A program made the translations under genes and the position numbers. Of a stretch of DNA of 64,000 bases, positions 63,934-64,000 are shown piece by piece (position 1 is the first letter of the stretch; each line of letters opens with the position of its first letter). The stretch comes from Helicobacter mesocricetorum. Lineage in GTDB: Bacteria > Campylobacterota > Campylobacteria > Campylobacterales > Helicobacteraceae. The stretch covers positions 35,556 to 99,555 of the forward strand of contig NZ_FZPJ01000009.1 in assembly GCF_900198605.1 (NCBI RefSeq). Direction: 5' to 3'. The notes under the pieces are model-generated. The model saw only the letters and a list, made by a program, of their open reading frames with translations, ran no database searches and was not told the DNA's origin.

Positions 63934-64000
63934 CTTAAGGGAGTAAAAGAAGTAAAGAGAATAAAGAATAAAAAGACTAACTAAAGAATAATAAAACCTA

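Noticed and set aside
1..64000. CRISPR arrays, complete insertion sequences, prophage or integrase genes
   Set aside because: No regularly spaced repeats, transposase motifs or integrase motifs were found on either strand.

Overview
The window looks like chromosome from an epsilonproteobacterium of the genus Helicobacter, most likely a non-pylori (enterohepatic-type) species. The evidence is low G+C, AT-rich promoters with TATAAT-like -10 boxes and poor -35 boxes, and gene order and protein types that I recognise from Helicobacter and Campylobacter. Examples are hisC-fliF-fliG-fliH-dxs, the FlgZ (HP0958-type) protein beside waaA, nadK-recN-rqcH, panD-ybaB-PDZ protein, and ilvE beside an SPFH protein. 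Histidine genes (hisC, hisIE) argue against H. pylori itself. No rRNA, CRISPR array or complete insertion sequence is visible.

Layout. 1-2.6 kb: the edge of an unrecognised gene, flagellin flaA with a sigma28 promoter and structured leader, then a 740-base gene-free stretch holding a hairpin-forming repeat. 2.6-5.8 kb: pyrG and recJ. 5.8-16 kb: a long minus-strand operon reading hisC, fliF, fliG, fliH, dxs, mlaA, mlaC, RND/MMPL transporter. 16.2-19.4 kb: a plus-strand group (trmN6, cysteine-cluster protein, TPR lipoprotein, SDR dehydrogenase). 19.4-21.6 kb: phosphate permease plus phosphatase. 21.8-32.6 kb: mostly plus-strand housekeeping genes (flgH, thrC, glyQ, NIF3 protein, flgZ, waaA, pseudouridine synthase, ilvE, SPFH protein, hisIE, DUF2393 protein, pdxA).

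32.9-43.5 kb: a plus-strand block with two dynamin-like GTPases, a J-domain protein, a membrane-anchored protein, nadK, recN, rqcH, a small acidic protein and sodB. 43.5-46.3 kb: a candidate Mn2+ (yybP-ykoY) riboswitch followed by a calcium-type P-type ATPase. 46.4-53.5 kb: trpS, an MFS exporter, and a minus-strand group of a DUF3298-like protein, a TlpA-like lipoprotein, ftsY, a methyltransferase with a C12 tract just after its start codon, and radA. 53.6-54 kb: four tRNA genes (Gly, Leu, Cys, Ser). 54.2-61.2 kb: a ten-gene minus-strand operon from panD to a MATE exporter. 61.2-63 kb: hypD and moaC. 63.1-64 kb: a small lipoprotein, a small HTH-like protein and a second copy of the hairpin repeat.

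Strongest points for a second look: (1) the phase-variable methyltransferase tract upstream of radA; (2) the riboswitch with competing hairpins before the P-type ATPase; (3) the two-copy structured repeat whose arms show compensatory changes; (4) a CsrA-type hairpin at the 5' end of the flaA transcript; (5) the mlaA-mlaC-MMPL lipid-transport cluster without an Mla ABC transporter; (6) the paired dynamin-like proteins with a J-domain partner. Several start codons were moved from the longest reading frame because of ribosome-binding sites, ATGA-type overlaps or promoter positions. All family assignments come from reading motifs by eye, with no database search.
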